Positions 48,930 through 60,363 are shown, counted from the stretch's first letter. The stretch: DNA of 64,000 bases from Mesostigma viride (GCA_009746045.1 RPFO01000154.1:7163193-7227192); one strand, 5' to 3'. Translations and numbers: made by a program. Notes: generated by a model from the letters alone, not told the origin.

Positions 48930-50067
48930 TGATGGCGAGGTCGTCAGCTCGTGGAGCTATGGAGACGGCATTTCCCATTCTTGCTGCGAAAACAATCGTT
49001 TCAGAAAGAAATCTGTGAAAAATCTCGTGCTTATGTGTATAATTGCTACATTTCTCAGTCTTCATCGCTCCACGCTGAGGTTGGAGTCATGCATATAGCG
49101 ACCGATTGCGATGATCAAAGAATGAAAAACTGGGCTATCCGGAATCGTGTGAATCGTGTGCCTACAGCTGCCTACGTGACGCGATCACTTCAAAAAGGCG
49201 TCGAATGCGGGATACATCCATGGGCTCCATCGTACAGCATTTTTGGGGCGGACCGAGGTAGCTGCCGGTGGGAATGCCGTGAGAATACTGCGGAAACGTG
49301 CGTAAGTGAAAACTGGATACTGCTTGACCTCCGGAGCATCTGGTGAGCCGCAGTTCTGGTTTAGGGTGATAGGGTGGTTGAAAATGGAGGTCTAGTCAGG
49401 GTTTGTTATTGTTTGTTGCGTTTCTTGCTGGAATTTTATTTTCCGGTGCTGTCGGTGGCCGCTGAAGAAATTCTTTGCGGGACCTAGGATGTGTGCTGTC
49501 CTTCCGTCTGGCACCGCTGCCGTGGATTCGACGGCCGCAAACACCTGCATTGATAAATTGCCGCACCTGATTGCGTCAATGTTATGGATGCTCAGGGTAT
49601 TATGGCGCCTTGAGTGTCATGTTGTCCATACGTCTTGCATATGGCATTCATCTATGTAACTTTTTGCCTCTTGCTGTTGGTTGCTTAGCTTTTATGCGCT
49701 TTATATCATTTCCTTGGTGGGATTAGCCTGTGGAAGGCGGCCTCCCTCCTACATCCTGTGTCGGCAGACATACTGACAGGCAGGATGAAGTGCAGGCAGA
49801 GGGGCAGGCGAACAGTTTATATTTGCACACATGCTTGCCGCTGGTACGCTAGTTTGCGTGTATCTTTGCATGGTCATGTTTTGGCAGGCCTGGACAGAAT
49901 TGTTCAAATTTGGTCGCATGCGTGCATGCACGCATGCATGAATGGGTTTACGCATGTTGCCAGCCACATAGGTAGGCACGTGGGAACGCTCGCAAGCTGA
50001 CGACACTACCAGGTCAGGCTGGTCTGGACCTGGAAGACACACAGGAGGCAGGCAGCCTTGGATGGTG
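48930..50067. other. Transposon interior, no gene recognised
   Basis: Short open frames (for example 48951-49346) have no recognisable domains. A GCATGCGTGCATGCACGCATGC palindrome-rich patch lies at 49916-49940. Confidence 0.4.
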
Positions 50068-50588
50068 TGGTGGGGAGGGAGGGAGGGAGAAAGGGAGGGA
50101 GGGAGGGAGGGAGGGAGGGAGGGAGGGAGGGAGGGAGGGAGGGAGGGAGGGAGGGAGGGAGGGAGGAGGGAGGGAGGGAGGGAGGGAGGGAGGGAGGGAG
50201 GGAGGGAGGGAGGGAGGGAGGGAGGGAGGGAGGAGGGAGGGAGGGAGGGAGGGAGGGAGGGAGGGAGGGAGGGAGGGAGGGAGGGAGGAGGGAGGGAGGG
50301 AGGGAGGGAGGGAGGGAGGAGGGAGGGAGGGAGGGAGGGAGGGAGGGAGGGAGGGAGGGAGGGAGGGAGGGAGGGAGGGAGGGAGGGAGGGAGGGAGGGA
50401 GGGGGGGAGGGAGGGAGGGAGGGAGGGAGGGAGGGAGGGAGGGAGGGAGGGAGGGAGGGAGGGAGGGAGGGAGGGAGGGAGGGAGGGAGGGAGGGAGGGA
50501 GGGAGGGAGGGAGGGAGGGAGGGAGGGAGGGAGGGAGGGAGGGAGGGAGGGAGGGAGGGAGGGAGGGAGGGAGGGAGGAAGGGAGGGC
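50068..50588. repeat. (GGGA)n array
   Basis: About 520 bp of GGGA tetramers, interrupted by single-base deletions at roughly 56-110-bp intervals. All long open frames here are artefacts. Confidence 0.95.
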
Positions 50589-50609
50589 ATGACTGCGTGC
50601 GTGCGTGGG

Positions 50610-50675
<66 letters not shown>

Positions 50676-50677
50676 GG

Positions 50678-50729
<52 letters not shown>

Positions 50730-50735
50730 TGTATG
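50589..50735. repeat. (GTGC)n array
   Basis: About 140 bp of GTGC tetramers directly after the GGGA array, with one GCCG interruption at about 50672. Confidence 0.95.
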
Positions 50736-50819
50736 CCTGGGTGGGTGGGCACGTGTTCGGGTGGGTGTGGGTATAATACCTAATACCTAATGCACCAATT
50801 TGGTGCATTGTGTGTGGTT

Positions 50820-51037
50820 GTATGGGTGGGTGGGTGGGTGGGTGGGTGGGTGGGTGGGTGGGTGGGTGGGTGGGTGGGTGGGTGGGTGGGTGGGTGGGTG
50901 GGTGGGTGGGTGGGTGGGTGGGTGGGTGGGTGGGTGGGTGGGTGGGTGGGTGGGTGGGTGGGTGGGTGGGTGGGTGGGTGGGTGGGTGGGTGGGTGGGTG
51001 GGTGGGTGGGTGGGTGGGTGGGTGGGTGGGTGGGTGG
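50820..51037. repeat. (TGGG)n array
   Basis: About 215 bp of apparently perfect TGGG tetramers. A TTGGTGCATTGTGTGTGG linker separates it from the GTGC array. Confidence 0.95.
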
Positions 51038-51160
51038 ATAAGGTGTGCTATTTATTATCACTAGCCAAACACCATTCCTGTTAACAAAATAAGGTGTGCT
51101 ATTTACTATCATTAGCCAAACACCATTCCTGCCAAACACCATTAGCCAAACACCATGCCA
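51037..51160. repeat. ~54-bp duplication after the TGGG array
   Basis: ATAAGGTGTGCTATTTA...CCAAACACCATTCCTG occurs twice (51038 and 51089), with further partial AGCCAAACACCAT copies. Confidence 0.75.
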
Positions 51161-51211
51161 AACTACGTCAATTTTGAGGACCTAGGTATGGATCCCCACT
51201 TTGGTACCATT

Positions 51212-51452
51212 AATTAATTAATTAATTAATTAGACTCGTGCTCCCGTTGGGGAGTCACGGAGCATTAACCCCGATGGATGGATGGATGGATTGTCTAGCG
51301 CGCTTCCCACATGTTTGCAAACGCGGGCGCTTCCCCACGGGAGGGGGTTCGTTGTCCTCTATGACCTGGGCCCACTTGGCCTTGTCCATCATCTTGTTCC
51401 AAATCACGGAGAGGCCTAGGCCCCCCATGTCCTCTACTAGCTGTTCTTTGAA
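51212..51452 (-). mobile_element. 5'-truncated LINE family B, ORF2 end, 9-bp TSD
   Basis: Flanked by GGTACCATT (51203-51211 and 51453-51461). The minus strand encodes a LINE ORF2 end (MGGLGLSVIWNKMMDKAKWA), then the family B hairpin (CCCCAACGGGAGCACGAG) and a (TTAA)n tail. It links the family B 3' end to an ORF2-bearing LINE. Confidence 0.8.
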
Positions 51453-51709
51453 GGTACCATTGAAGACACCTTCAAGCCCGTGGGCCGTGATTCATGTCAA
51501 ACACCATTCTGAAATCCGTTGGACGCATGACTACCGCCGGTTGATAAATAGCTACGTTTAATTTACTAATTGATTAACTAGGTAGGTAGATGGTTTTCTC
51601 CTTGACAAATCAATTAATACAAGTAATCTGGTTTTCTCTTTGATATACAAATAGTGGCAATGGTAACGGCACTGTGGCAATGGTAAATTAATTAATATAT
51701 GTATAAGGA

Positions 51710-51740
51710 CGCAGTCACGTGTCTATTAATTAATTAATTA
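51710..51740 (+). mobile_element. 31-bp LINE family A tail-only insertion with 11-bp TSD
   Basis: CGCAGTCACGTGTCTATTAA and the rest of a TTAA tail are flanked by exact ATGTATAAGGA copies at 51699-51709 and 51741-51751. It is an extreme 5' truncation. Confidence 0.85.
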
Positions 51741-51751
51741 ATGTATAAGGA

Positions 51752-52399
51752 TGCTGCCGTTGGGAAGACATTGAGCACAGTAAGCATCGTGCTTTGTATC
51801 CCTATCTTACGTCGTTACACAAAGAGAATAAGGGGCAGGGGGACGCCTTGTGTGGGAATGGATAACAATGTCACACTTTGATCATCACTGGGACAAATTA
51901 ATTAACTAATAAGTTGATTATCACGTAGACTAAGTCATGCGGGTACCAATAAAGGAACCTTCATTCATTGGGACATATATCAAGACATATAGTGGGTTGT
52001 CTCCTTGATATATTGGGCCATATATGTGTGTTACCTTGGTCTTAGCATGTGCAGCCCATGTCAATTAAATTGCTTGATTCCCTTACACAGCATAATACAA
52101 GGGGAGTGCACAACATTCGGCCATGCAGGCACCAGCTCATGCATTTTGTCTCCAGGGTGCGTAATTCTGAATGACGTATGTTGGTGAATAAGACATGCAC
52201 CTCCGTTTGAAAGTCAAATCCTTACAAACCCGTCAAGTCCTACATGAAGGACAGTCTCATGTTGAGGGGGGGGCGGGAGCGTAAGAGACCACCAAATGCG
52301 TGCAGGAGCTTGAAAAGGGGTTTTACGCGTACACGACCCAAGACTTGAGGTATTTATCCTTCGTCTGATCGACCAGGACTGTGATTTCCCCGTCATAAA
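51752..52399. other. Transposon interior, no gene recognised
   Basis: AT-rich sequence with (AATT) patches. ACCAATAAAGGAACCTTCA at about 51946 is a reverse-complement match to the GAAGGTTCCTTTATTGGTA block of the short retroelements at 3459 and 34557. Nothing else could be supported. Confidence 0.4.
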
Positions 52400-54130
52400 A
52401 CCTGCACATGCAGTTGCACGGAGGTTTTAGCTAGTATTCAACCACACTAACACATCTTTATCCATCCAAGCCATGTGAAAACTGGCCAAACCACATGCTA
52501 CCATCCTCTGCACATATGGTACCTCCTATGTTAAAGGTTTGACGCCATTCTGACAAGAACCACCATTCCAAGACGGCCACCCACGAAGACGGTACAAGGA
52601 GGTTTTAGTAACCAATTAGCCACACTAGCACCTCCTTCATCAAAGACATCTGCAAACTGACCAAAGCACATATAGTTAGTTCTTGCATGCTGACAACAAC
52701 GCATGCTCAAGGTTGGGGGTCATTGTGACAAGAACTGCTCAGGTTGATGGGCTTCATATGTGACCACCTGACAAGGCGCTAAGGACCACTAAGTAAGCAG
52801 GTAAGCACAATGACACTTCATATGCCATCCAACATGCACCAAAACCATGCTGAATATCAAGGAGACACCAAAACCATGCTGAATATGTTTAGAAAGTACA
52901 ATGGGGTGGCCACGCACCTCATACGCCTTCACCACCCTCGAGCGTGGCCAGCCTTGTATCTATGTGCATAGCAATAATGATGGTAGCACTAACATGCCTA
53001 ACCAGCATTTTCTATGTTTCTCCCATGTTAGAGTGTAAGGTTGATGCCAACCAAGCACATCAACACTATAACACTTCCTAAACTGCCCTAACCGGCATGG
53101 GCAACAAGCAGGACTATGGAGGGCAAGGAACCAAGGTAGGATCATGGTATGCATAGCTTGCATGCAGCCAACCATGTCAACCATGGTTGGCTCAGCACAT
53201 CGTAGTCTTGTCACATCATCATAACAAGGGAAAGCTCAAATAAACTATTAGTGGCAGCTATCTGCATGGAGTCACACAAATGCAATATCTCCATATTATC
53301 ATCACCATAACACTTCCATCCCTGCACGATAAAATGCAACGAAACCATTGGCGGCCCTTCAGCGCATGAGCGCTGTGATGCCGCTGCGAAGAGAGGGTGC
53401 GTCACTCTCACACAACAAGAAGCGTCCATACACACAACATCCTTGCCAGAACACGTTTCATGAAATGCCTTAAACCTTCCCGAGAAGCTATAGGCTGCGA
53501 CTGAAGCGGCCCTGACCACAAAATCAACGAAAACAATCTAAAGCTGCCAGGTATTCGACAACACAACGGCAAGCCACGGCGAGCTAGCTGGCGGAAACTG
53601 CCCAAAAAGAACGCAAAAACCTTCGAACGATGAGCTCATAGAAGAAAGCACTGATAGCAGATAACATTCGCGACAAATCTGTACCTTGCCCTCGGAAATC
53701 CCTCGCCCAGGCGCGCAACAACAGGCGTTCTTCCATGGACAGGTCAGACACGCACTGTGCAGGCCTGAACAATTACTTACCGATAATGGCCAAAAATGTG
53801 GCAAAAATCACCCGCTCGGTTAAGAATTCGATGCTGCCGATATTAATGCCTGCTTCACGGTCAGAACAACCACCAAAACCACGATTTTACTGCCGCTATC
53901 ATGAATTCTATTTCATTCCGCGCGACCAAAAAATTCAGATTACCCCCCATGCCGATGGCATATAAAAACATCAGCGATATTGTAAACCAGCTGATTTCCG
54001 CCACAAACCAACATCATAAAATCATCGTCTTTAACATTCGAGTAAATATTGTGCATTTCGCTTGCCCTATTGTGGTAATTTCGCCTGAACGCAGTCGCCA
54101 TGGCCACTTCCGCTAGGGGTGCGCGCACCG
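52400..54130. repeat. Unclassified decayed repeat, copy 3
   Basis: Collinear blocks are shared with 14030-15680 and 43931-44830: a GCACCTCAT...GTGGCCAGCCTTG block (52915-52955), GGCGGAAACTGCCCAAAAAG (53590), CGCCCAGGCGCGCAACAAC-type (53705) and CGCCATGGCCACTTCCGC (54098). It includes an internal near-duplicate (GCACATATGGTACC / GCACATATAGTTAG, 52500-52700). No coding capacity is recognised. Confidence 0.5.
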
Positions 54131-54857
54131 TGCACCCACTTTGCAGAGTAGGGACGGCACCTCGGACGGCGAATTTTTCGGCGCCAAGAAATTCGGGCAT
54201 GTCCTGTCCCCTTAAAAGGACTCGCTCGCGGTGGCCATCGCTGCACGCAGCACGAAAGGACGCATGTAGGCTAGCGACGCTGGAGTTCGCTTCGTTAGTG
54301 CCAGAAATCGCTTCGTTAGTGCCAGAATCGCTTCTTTAGTGTGAATTCGCTTCATTAGTACAATGAATTCGGATCGTTAGTCTGACATCATTCAATGTGC
54401 TAATCATGCGAATCGTTAGTACGTTACTTCCACTATCAACGAAGTCGAAACGTTCCACTATCAACGAAATTCGGCAGATTAGTACGAGTATCCGATCGGA
54501 CCCGGGATCGCAATCTCGAATCGTTAGTGAAATCGAATCACTAATCTACCGAATTAGTGAAATCACTAAGGAAGTGAGCTGACCCTGTAGTTACAGGGGT
54601 GTGGGCACCGCGGCCCGAATCGCTATGAATACCATACGCGGTCACACGCGGAGCCCCCACAGGCTTGGGGGTGGTCTCCTTCATCACTACTTGCCATCTG
54701 TCCTTGCGCACCATCTGCCTCCATATTACAGACAAACCAGGAGGTTGCCCGGGGGTGAGCCCGTCACGTCTAGTGTAGCACATGTCCATGCCGAGTCTAT
54801 CACGAAAAGTCCACGGGTCAGTGGCGGCCCTGCCGCGCGCGGCCGGGGGCACGCCAG

Positions 54858-55379
54858 GTGAGGACATATCAGGTGAGGACCTATCCCCCAAGTATCACCC
54901 CTGCCCCTCCACCTTCCACACATGTGTCCACCGATCCTTCCCTTTACTCCACCAGTCTCCGCTGCTTACGGCACATGTCTCGGCTTATGCAACGCGGCAA
55001 CTTTCATGCATCCTATCTCGAAGCCTGCAGCTTGAAGAAGCTTACCAGCTTACACATTGCGGTCGGGTCGTGCTCCCCAGCTGATCTGCAAGTCCCCCGC
55101 TCCCATGCCACTAGTCTGCGAGGCCTTCTCTCACGTATCATTCGGCACCGCGTCAATGGGAATGCAGATGCACTGCGTCCGCGCCGTTTACTGATCTCAC
55201 CTTTCATTCATAATGCGATGGATGAGCTGTGTTTGCCACACATTCTGCATTTGCCGCAAGTGCAGGCTGCGATGCCGCTCGTCAGTGGTGCGCAACACTT
55301 TCGGCACTCCCATTGCCGCCTGGCATTACTCTCCCACCTTGGGACAAATGGTTTTCAGCAACGGGAAGGTCAGCCGCGA
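54858..55379 (+). other. Open frame of unknown origin between LINE A and LTR-like repeat
   Basis: An open frame (54858-55436) with Leu/His/Arg-rich sequence (RGLLSRIIRHRVNGNADALR, MDELCLPHILHLPQVQAAMP). It has no domain that I recognise and its start lies in LINE sequence. It could be an exon or part of an unknown element. Confidence 0.3.
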
Positions 55380-55630
55380 TGTCACGTCCGTGATCATTTA
55401 CGTCCGTGCACTCAAGAAGTTACGCGGTTGCCGTAATCGGAATCGTTACCAACGTTTGGTTGGTCCTGATTCAGTAGGCCGCAGGCTTTGTTCCTTGGGC
55501 CGGTGTGGAGCGCCGCGCCGGAAAGGCCTGAATTTCTAGAGTGACAGTCTTAGGTGACCTGACTTAGGTTTAGGCGCAAGACTTTGGGGCGCAAAGCCTT
55601 GGTGGCTTGCGCAATATTCCGGTGCGTGAC
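55380..55630 (+). repeat. LTR-like repeat, copy 1 (TGTCACG...CGTGACA)
   Basis: 251 bp starting TGTCACGTCC and ending GGTGCGTGACA, with matching 7-bp inverted ends as in LTRs. An apparently identical copy lies at 56829-57079 (offset 1,449 bp). The identity continues beyond the repeat to 56118 / 57568. Confidence 0.6.
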
Positions 55631-56828
55631 ATTTGGCAGTTACGAATCTGTTGTATTGTCCAGACGGAATGATGTTCAGTCCATTGGACAAAGCTAGATA
55701 CGCAGATCGAAGTGTGCGGTGTGCTGGCTCGCACGTGGCTGTCGAACAGACTTGCTATGCATTTTGCTGGCAGTCTAACTGCACGTCAGGCGGCTTGCTG
55801 GCAAATGCGACAGCGCATGGATGCCGGGATTTTTGGAGGTATTTAGGAGCACAGCAGCGGCCATGGTGGTCGTTGTTCGCTCGTTACTCTCCCTCACAAC
55901 TTGGTGTTGTCGTCAAGGGGTTTAATAGTGTCAATAGTGGAACAATCCGGAGCAGCCCCCGAGAGTGGTTGCAATGAGTAATTGTCATGAGATTGGTTGA
56001 CGGAAGTGATAACTGTTTGGTTTCGTCAAGATGATGTGTGTATTGTGGGCGAGACTCGGGAAGGAACCCGGTCGTCGTTGGCCAGTGAGCCATAGCTGGG
56101 GTGAGCGGGATAGGTATAGACAGGATAGGGGGCGCTAAAGGACACTGCCAGCCGTAAGCCAAGCGGAGCAGTGTGGCGTCACCCGAGGCCTGCTAGGTTA
56201 TCAAGAACCGCTTAGCCTTATTTGGACAGTGACGCACAAGTACGACATTATACGACTAGACAGCACTTGTATTCTTGTCGATGTCTTTTGAAATTAAATG
56301 TGAATGGTTTGGTTGCTTTCCAAATATATAAAGCATCATGGTTTTATTCTACACCTGGCTGGCTACGGAATTGCCTGTCATGAGGTCGGCGGCCAAGTAT
56401 GTCCGTGACCTGCATCTCGCAGGATTTTAACGAGCGAACAACCCTTGGCGGGTTCAGTTCGGACAGCCTGAGCCGGAGATATACCCAAGCTGCTTGCAGA
56501 ATCAAGCACTTGGAAGAGGATTAAGCTTATCCTTTGAAAAGCTATGAAGAGGATTAGGCTTATCCTTGAAAAAGCCATGAAGAGGATTATGCTTATCCTT
56601 GAAAAAGCACTGAAGAGGTTATTGCTTAGCCTATTTGAAAAGCATGTGTGGTCCTGTCGTGGGAATTTTTTTTCCCTATGTGATCCTCTTTTTGACTTTT
56701 TGGCTCTTCATTTTTTCGAGCTAAAAAGTGGGGGGGAATATAGTGGATCACACACAAGAGTACTCTACTGCTATGGATATGCCTTCCAAGTGATAGGCTA
56801 GGATATAATGGCACGCAAACGCGACAGC
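55631..56828 (+). mobile_element. Interior of a short LTR-like element
   Basis: The two LTR-like repeats enclose 1.2 kb. The first ~490 bp recurs after the second repeat as well (57080-57568; a 2-bp indel near the end), giving the order repeat-interior-repeat-partial interior. No gag or pol motifs are visible, so it would be non-autonomous (TRIM-like). A 114-codon frame (55633-55977) is identical in both copies but lacks ATG and domains. Four imperfect ~36-bp units (AAGAGGATTAGGCTTATCC) lie at 56514-56640. A possible polypurine tract, AAAAAGTGGGGGGGAA, is at about 56724. Confidence 0.5.
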
Positions 56829-57568
56829 TGTCACGTCCGTGATCATTTACGTCCGTGCACTCAAGAAGTTACGCGGTTGCCGTAATCGGAATCGTTACCA
56901 ACGTTTGGTTGGTCCTGATTCAGTAGGCCGCAGGCTTTGTTCCTTGGGCCGGTGTGGAGCGCCGCGCCGGAAAGGCCTGAATTTCTAGAGTGACAGTCTT
57001 AGGTGACCTGACTTAGGTTTAGGCGCAAGACTTTGGGGCGCAAAGCCTTGGTGGCTTGCGCAATATTCCGGTGCGTGACATTTGGCAGTTACGAATCTGT
57101 TGTATTGTCCAGACGGAATGATGTTCAGTCCATTGGACAAAGCTAGATACGCAGATCGAAGTGTGCGGTGTGCTGGCTCGCACGTGGCTGTCGAACAGAC
57201 TTGCTATGCATTTTGCTGGCAGTCTAACTGCACGTCAGGCGGCTTGCTGGCAAATGCGACAGCGCATGGATGCCGGGATTTTTGGAGGTATTTAGGAGCA
57301 CAGCAGCGGCCATGGTGGTCGTTGTTCGCTCGTTACTCTCCCTCACAACTTGGTGTTGTCGTCAAGGGGTTTAATAGTGTCAATAGTGGAACAATCCGGA
57401 GCAGCCCCCGAGAGTGGTTGCAATGAGTAATTGTCATGAGATTGGTTGACGGAAGTGATAACTGTTTGGTTTCGTCAAGATGATGTGTGTATTGTGGGCG
57501 AGACTCGGGAAGGAACCCGGTCGTCGTTGGCCAGTGAGCCATAGCTGGGGTGAGCGGGATAGGTAGAC
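56829..57568 (+). repeat. LTR-like repeat copy 2 plus partial interior
   Basis: Copy 2 of the LTR-like repeat (56829-57079), followed by the first ~490 bp of the interior. It ends at GACAGGATAG, where it diverges from copy 1. It is preceded by GGCACGCAAACGCGACA, a near match to the end of the gypsy-associated repeat at 60364. Confidence 0.6.
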
Positions 57569-58399
57569 AGGATAGTGTCCATGTTACCAAGAAAAGTCCT
57601 TATTTTAGGACCAGTTTGAATTAAAAAATATATGTGCAAACATCAAATTTCGACCCTGGCATTTTTACCACTGACACATAACACACTTTTTGAATTTTGG
57701 ACAAAAACCTGGGTTCAAATAATTACATTTAGTGCCTGAATGGACCCTGGCCCATGGCAGGCCTCAAACCGCGACTTTGGTCAAAATGAGAATTTAGGAC
57801 CAATAGGACCAATTAGTGTCAACGCATGACCATGCTATCCACACGGTCCCTTGAGCATCTTACAAGCGCTAGGGGACCCTACGAGGCCTTGGGATGGCGG
57901 GGCAGCGTATAACAAGGCCATACCCTGCTGTGGCTGCCTCTATATATACGCGTGCTTAACGGTGTCACAGATGGTGCAGGTAATGCAATATACGGTTGCA
58001 TGGTTGCTGAGGTTGCCCGGCTTGAACATGGCCCACCCCTTGCGGTAAACTTTCTCTAAGCATATGCCAAACCTTCTTTGACATCACGGACATGCTGGCC
58101 ACCACCCAGCGATGAAAAAACATTGCATTTGCATTGCAACTAACACATGAATGCAGCCAAATCAAGTTACAGAACAACGTTGTGCTAACATGCAACGCTT
58201 TGTGAGTGAATTCAGGGTGCATGTAACGCGTAAACCATACTGTATATACTGTCTGAGAACACCCTGAACGACTGCAGGCCATAGGACCATGGTTTATAAC
58301 TAACACATGAGTAAAACTGCTCTTACGCATGTGTGTTTTAGCTGCAGCGGACGACGAAGATAGAGACGTAAAAAATTGTATGACGTAAACCAACTATGT
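57569..58399. other. Intergenic, no gene recognised
   Basis: No supported gene, RNA or repeat, apart from AT-rich stretches. Confidence 0.4.
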
Positions 58400-59050
58400 G
58401 TGACAGTTATGTGCACAGAGAGCGTCCCCTCTTTTTAGGCATAGCTGGCTGACTCAAAACACCACGACAGCGTTGCCAGTTACACTCATGATCTAGGGCA
58501 CCCCGGCACGTACCTGCTACTTACGTCGCCTCATTCCAGATGGTTGCAAAAAAGTCGCTGAAATCCGCAGCGAGGTCAGCTTTCCGAGAGCTGAGCGCAC
58601 CACAGCTGGCCAACCGGTTCGAAAATGATATAAACCACGCTTGTGATGCGTTCTAGGTCCAAGAAATACCGAAAGTGAAGACCTATAAGGTGCGCTCGCT
58701 GCCCAGCCTGAACGTCCCTAAAACATGGTCGACAATGGAAATCGGGCAAGAATATCACAGCCCAGGCGCTCCCATGTCAAATACTCCGTTTCTAAACTCC
58801 AGACTATTATCAAAATCGTCCACAAAAATTTCCTGGCTTGATTCGCACCACCATTGCTAATACACTAACATGTTTGTGCCAAAATCGACCCTCCGCGAGC
58901 AGGCGATCTGCGACCCATTTGTGATGTGCCGCTGTGCTACAGCGCTACACATAAAAACTTGCGCAGAAAATTTCACAGCCTTTAAGCATAACTAACGACC
59001 TTTCGTTTTTGCTACTGGGCGCCCGAAATGATGAACGCACGTGAAAACGC
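58400..59050. repeat. Possible fourth copy of the unclassified repeat
   Basis: Weak collinear similarity to the other three copies, best around CACAGCCCAGGCGCTC (58757). It is very decayed, so the assignment is tentative. Confidence 0.3.
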
Positions 59051-59084
59051 CGGCCACGATTGTCAGGTCGCCATATCCACCTTG

Positions 59085-59226
59085 TCGCGTCTGCGTGCCA
59101 CAATCTCCGGCGCCACCATGGCGGCTGGCCACTCAGCTTAATTTGGTAAAACCCAAATGAGCTGAGCTGATGTGCCTGCCTTAACTGCATGCCCTGTGGG
59201 GTGGGCGAGGACCTGTCCCATGATTA
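59085..59226 (-). repeat. 142-bp repeat, second copy of the gypsy 3' flanking repeat
   Basis: Apparently identical to 60364-60505, from TGTCGCGTCTGCGTGCC to GTCCCATGATT (+ strand). It is probably a solo or partial LTR of the gypsy element to its right. Confidence 0.6.
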
Positions 59227-60363
59227 AAGAAAGGAGGGCTCTCAGCCGAGGACAAGGAACTGTCCCTCGTGCCTGATGACCACCTTATTGCCTCCCCTGC
59301 TATAGAATAATGCTTTCACAACACACACTTTGCACAGTCTGATGATGAAGCCGCACATGCGGAATTTATTGAGAAAGTTAATACAATTACAACACGTTGA
59401 TAGTCTCAATATCGATGCACTCCATGCTCACGAGCCCGCAGTTAGGCAGCGCTCCATGACATGCTACCGGCCTTGCTCCCAAGGAAAGGGAGAAACACGA
59501 AGGCCACTAACGAGAGACTCGAAGAGACTACACGCTGCGTGAGAGTCCTCTTCGACTATGAACCAAACCATTCGTCATGCCACACGCATGACACACGCCA
59601 CACTTGTCAGTCCAGCCAGGAATGCCAAAACTATCTTGCTGCCTGAACCATGCGAATAGAAACCGCATTCCAGTTGCCGTCCTGGCTTTCTACCACACAT
59701 GCCAACAAAAGCAGGAAGGCATCCCGACAAATCTAAATTGCTACCCTGTTGCCGATCTCATCTCCTAGAGGCTCCGGCATTTCTGTCCCTGGGAATGTCC
59801 GACATTGAGTCACGTCCAGCAAGGTCGAAGCATAATATCCTTCAGACAATCTGCACGCTCACACCTTGCGTGTGAGTGGCCCAGCAAACATTGCGTCTAA
59901 TCGTTCCTTTCTAGAAGAAATCCCTTTTTAGGGCTGCCAGCGATTTCGCATTCATTCCAGCGATCTGGCTCCGCACCGCAAATTGTCCTTTTCCATTTTC
60001 TGTCCAGTCCTCATAACGTTGACCCGCTATTCTACACCACAAAGACACCTGGCCTGTCAATAGCCTCGGCGCTGTTGAAGTCCAGCAGTCAGCTTCAGCT
60101 CCAGCTGTCCACTAACACGCGTATGATCCTCTCGACGCTGCACACTTGTGCTGCCGTCCGCTCAAGTCAGTGCTGCGCGCCCAGCTGTGCCTGGCCCGGC
60201 GCGCGTGCACGTACACTTTCGTCCGCTCTTATGCTGCAAGTGCTAGTGTCCCCCCCGGTCACTAGCCTTTGTCGAAAATGCGTAGAAGACAAATTCCTTG
60301 CGCACGTCACCGGTCTTGTGCATAGTGGGCGCCCGGATGACATAGCGCGCGTCCGTGACAGCT
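59227..60363. other. Between the two 142-bp repeats; no gene recognised
   Basis: Could belong to a long 3' LTR of the gypsy element, or be unrelated. Only the missing 5' LTR beyond the right edge could decide. Open frames here lack domains. Confidence 0.4.

Larger units (their letters stand above)
48747..54587. mobile_element. 5.84-kb TIR transposon with TA target duplication, no transposase
   Basis: A perfect 29-bp inverted repeat starting CAGGGTCAGCTCACTTCC lies at 48747-48775 and 54559-54587, flanked by TA on both sides (48745-48746 and 54588-54589). Both subterminal regions are full of dispersed TTAGTG, TTAGTAC and CGTTAGTG motifs (48775-48930 and 54290-54560). The TA duplication suggests the Tc1/mariner group. 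No transposase frame is visible; the interior holds simple repeats, a LINE B fragment, a LINE A tail and an unclassified repeat. It is probably non-autonomous and enlarged by later insertions. Confidence 0.82.
48638..54891 (-). mobile_element. LINE family A 3' fragment, split by a 5.8-kb transposon
   Basis: Tail, hairpin and 3' UTR lie at 48638-48746 and the ORF2 C-terminus (WTFRDRLGMDMCYTRRDGL, minus strand) at 54588-54891. The break falls in CTAGGTCCTA / GTTACAGGGG, which is continuous in the copy at 47220-47245. The insert is the element at 48747-54587. Confidence 0.85.

Noticed and set aside
50006-51142. Gly/Arg-, Pro/Ser- and His/Thr-rich open frames
   Set aside because: They are translations of tetramer arrays, without independent coding evidence.
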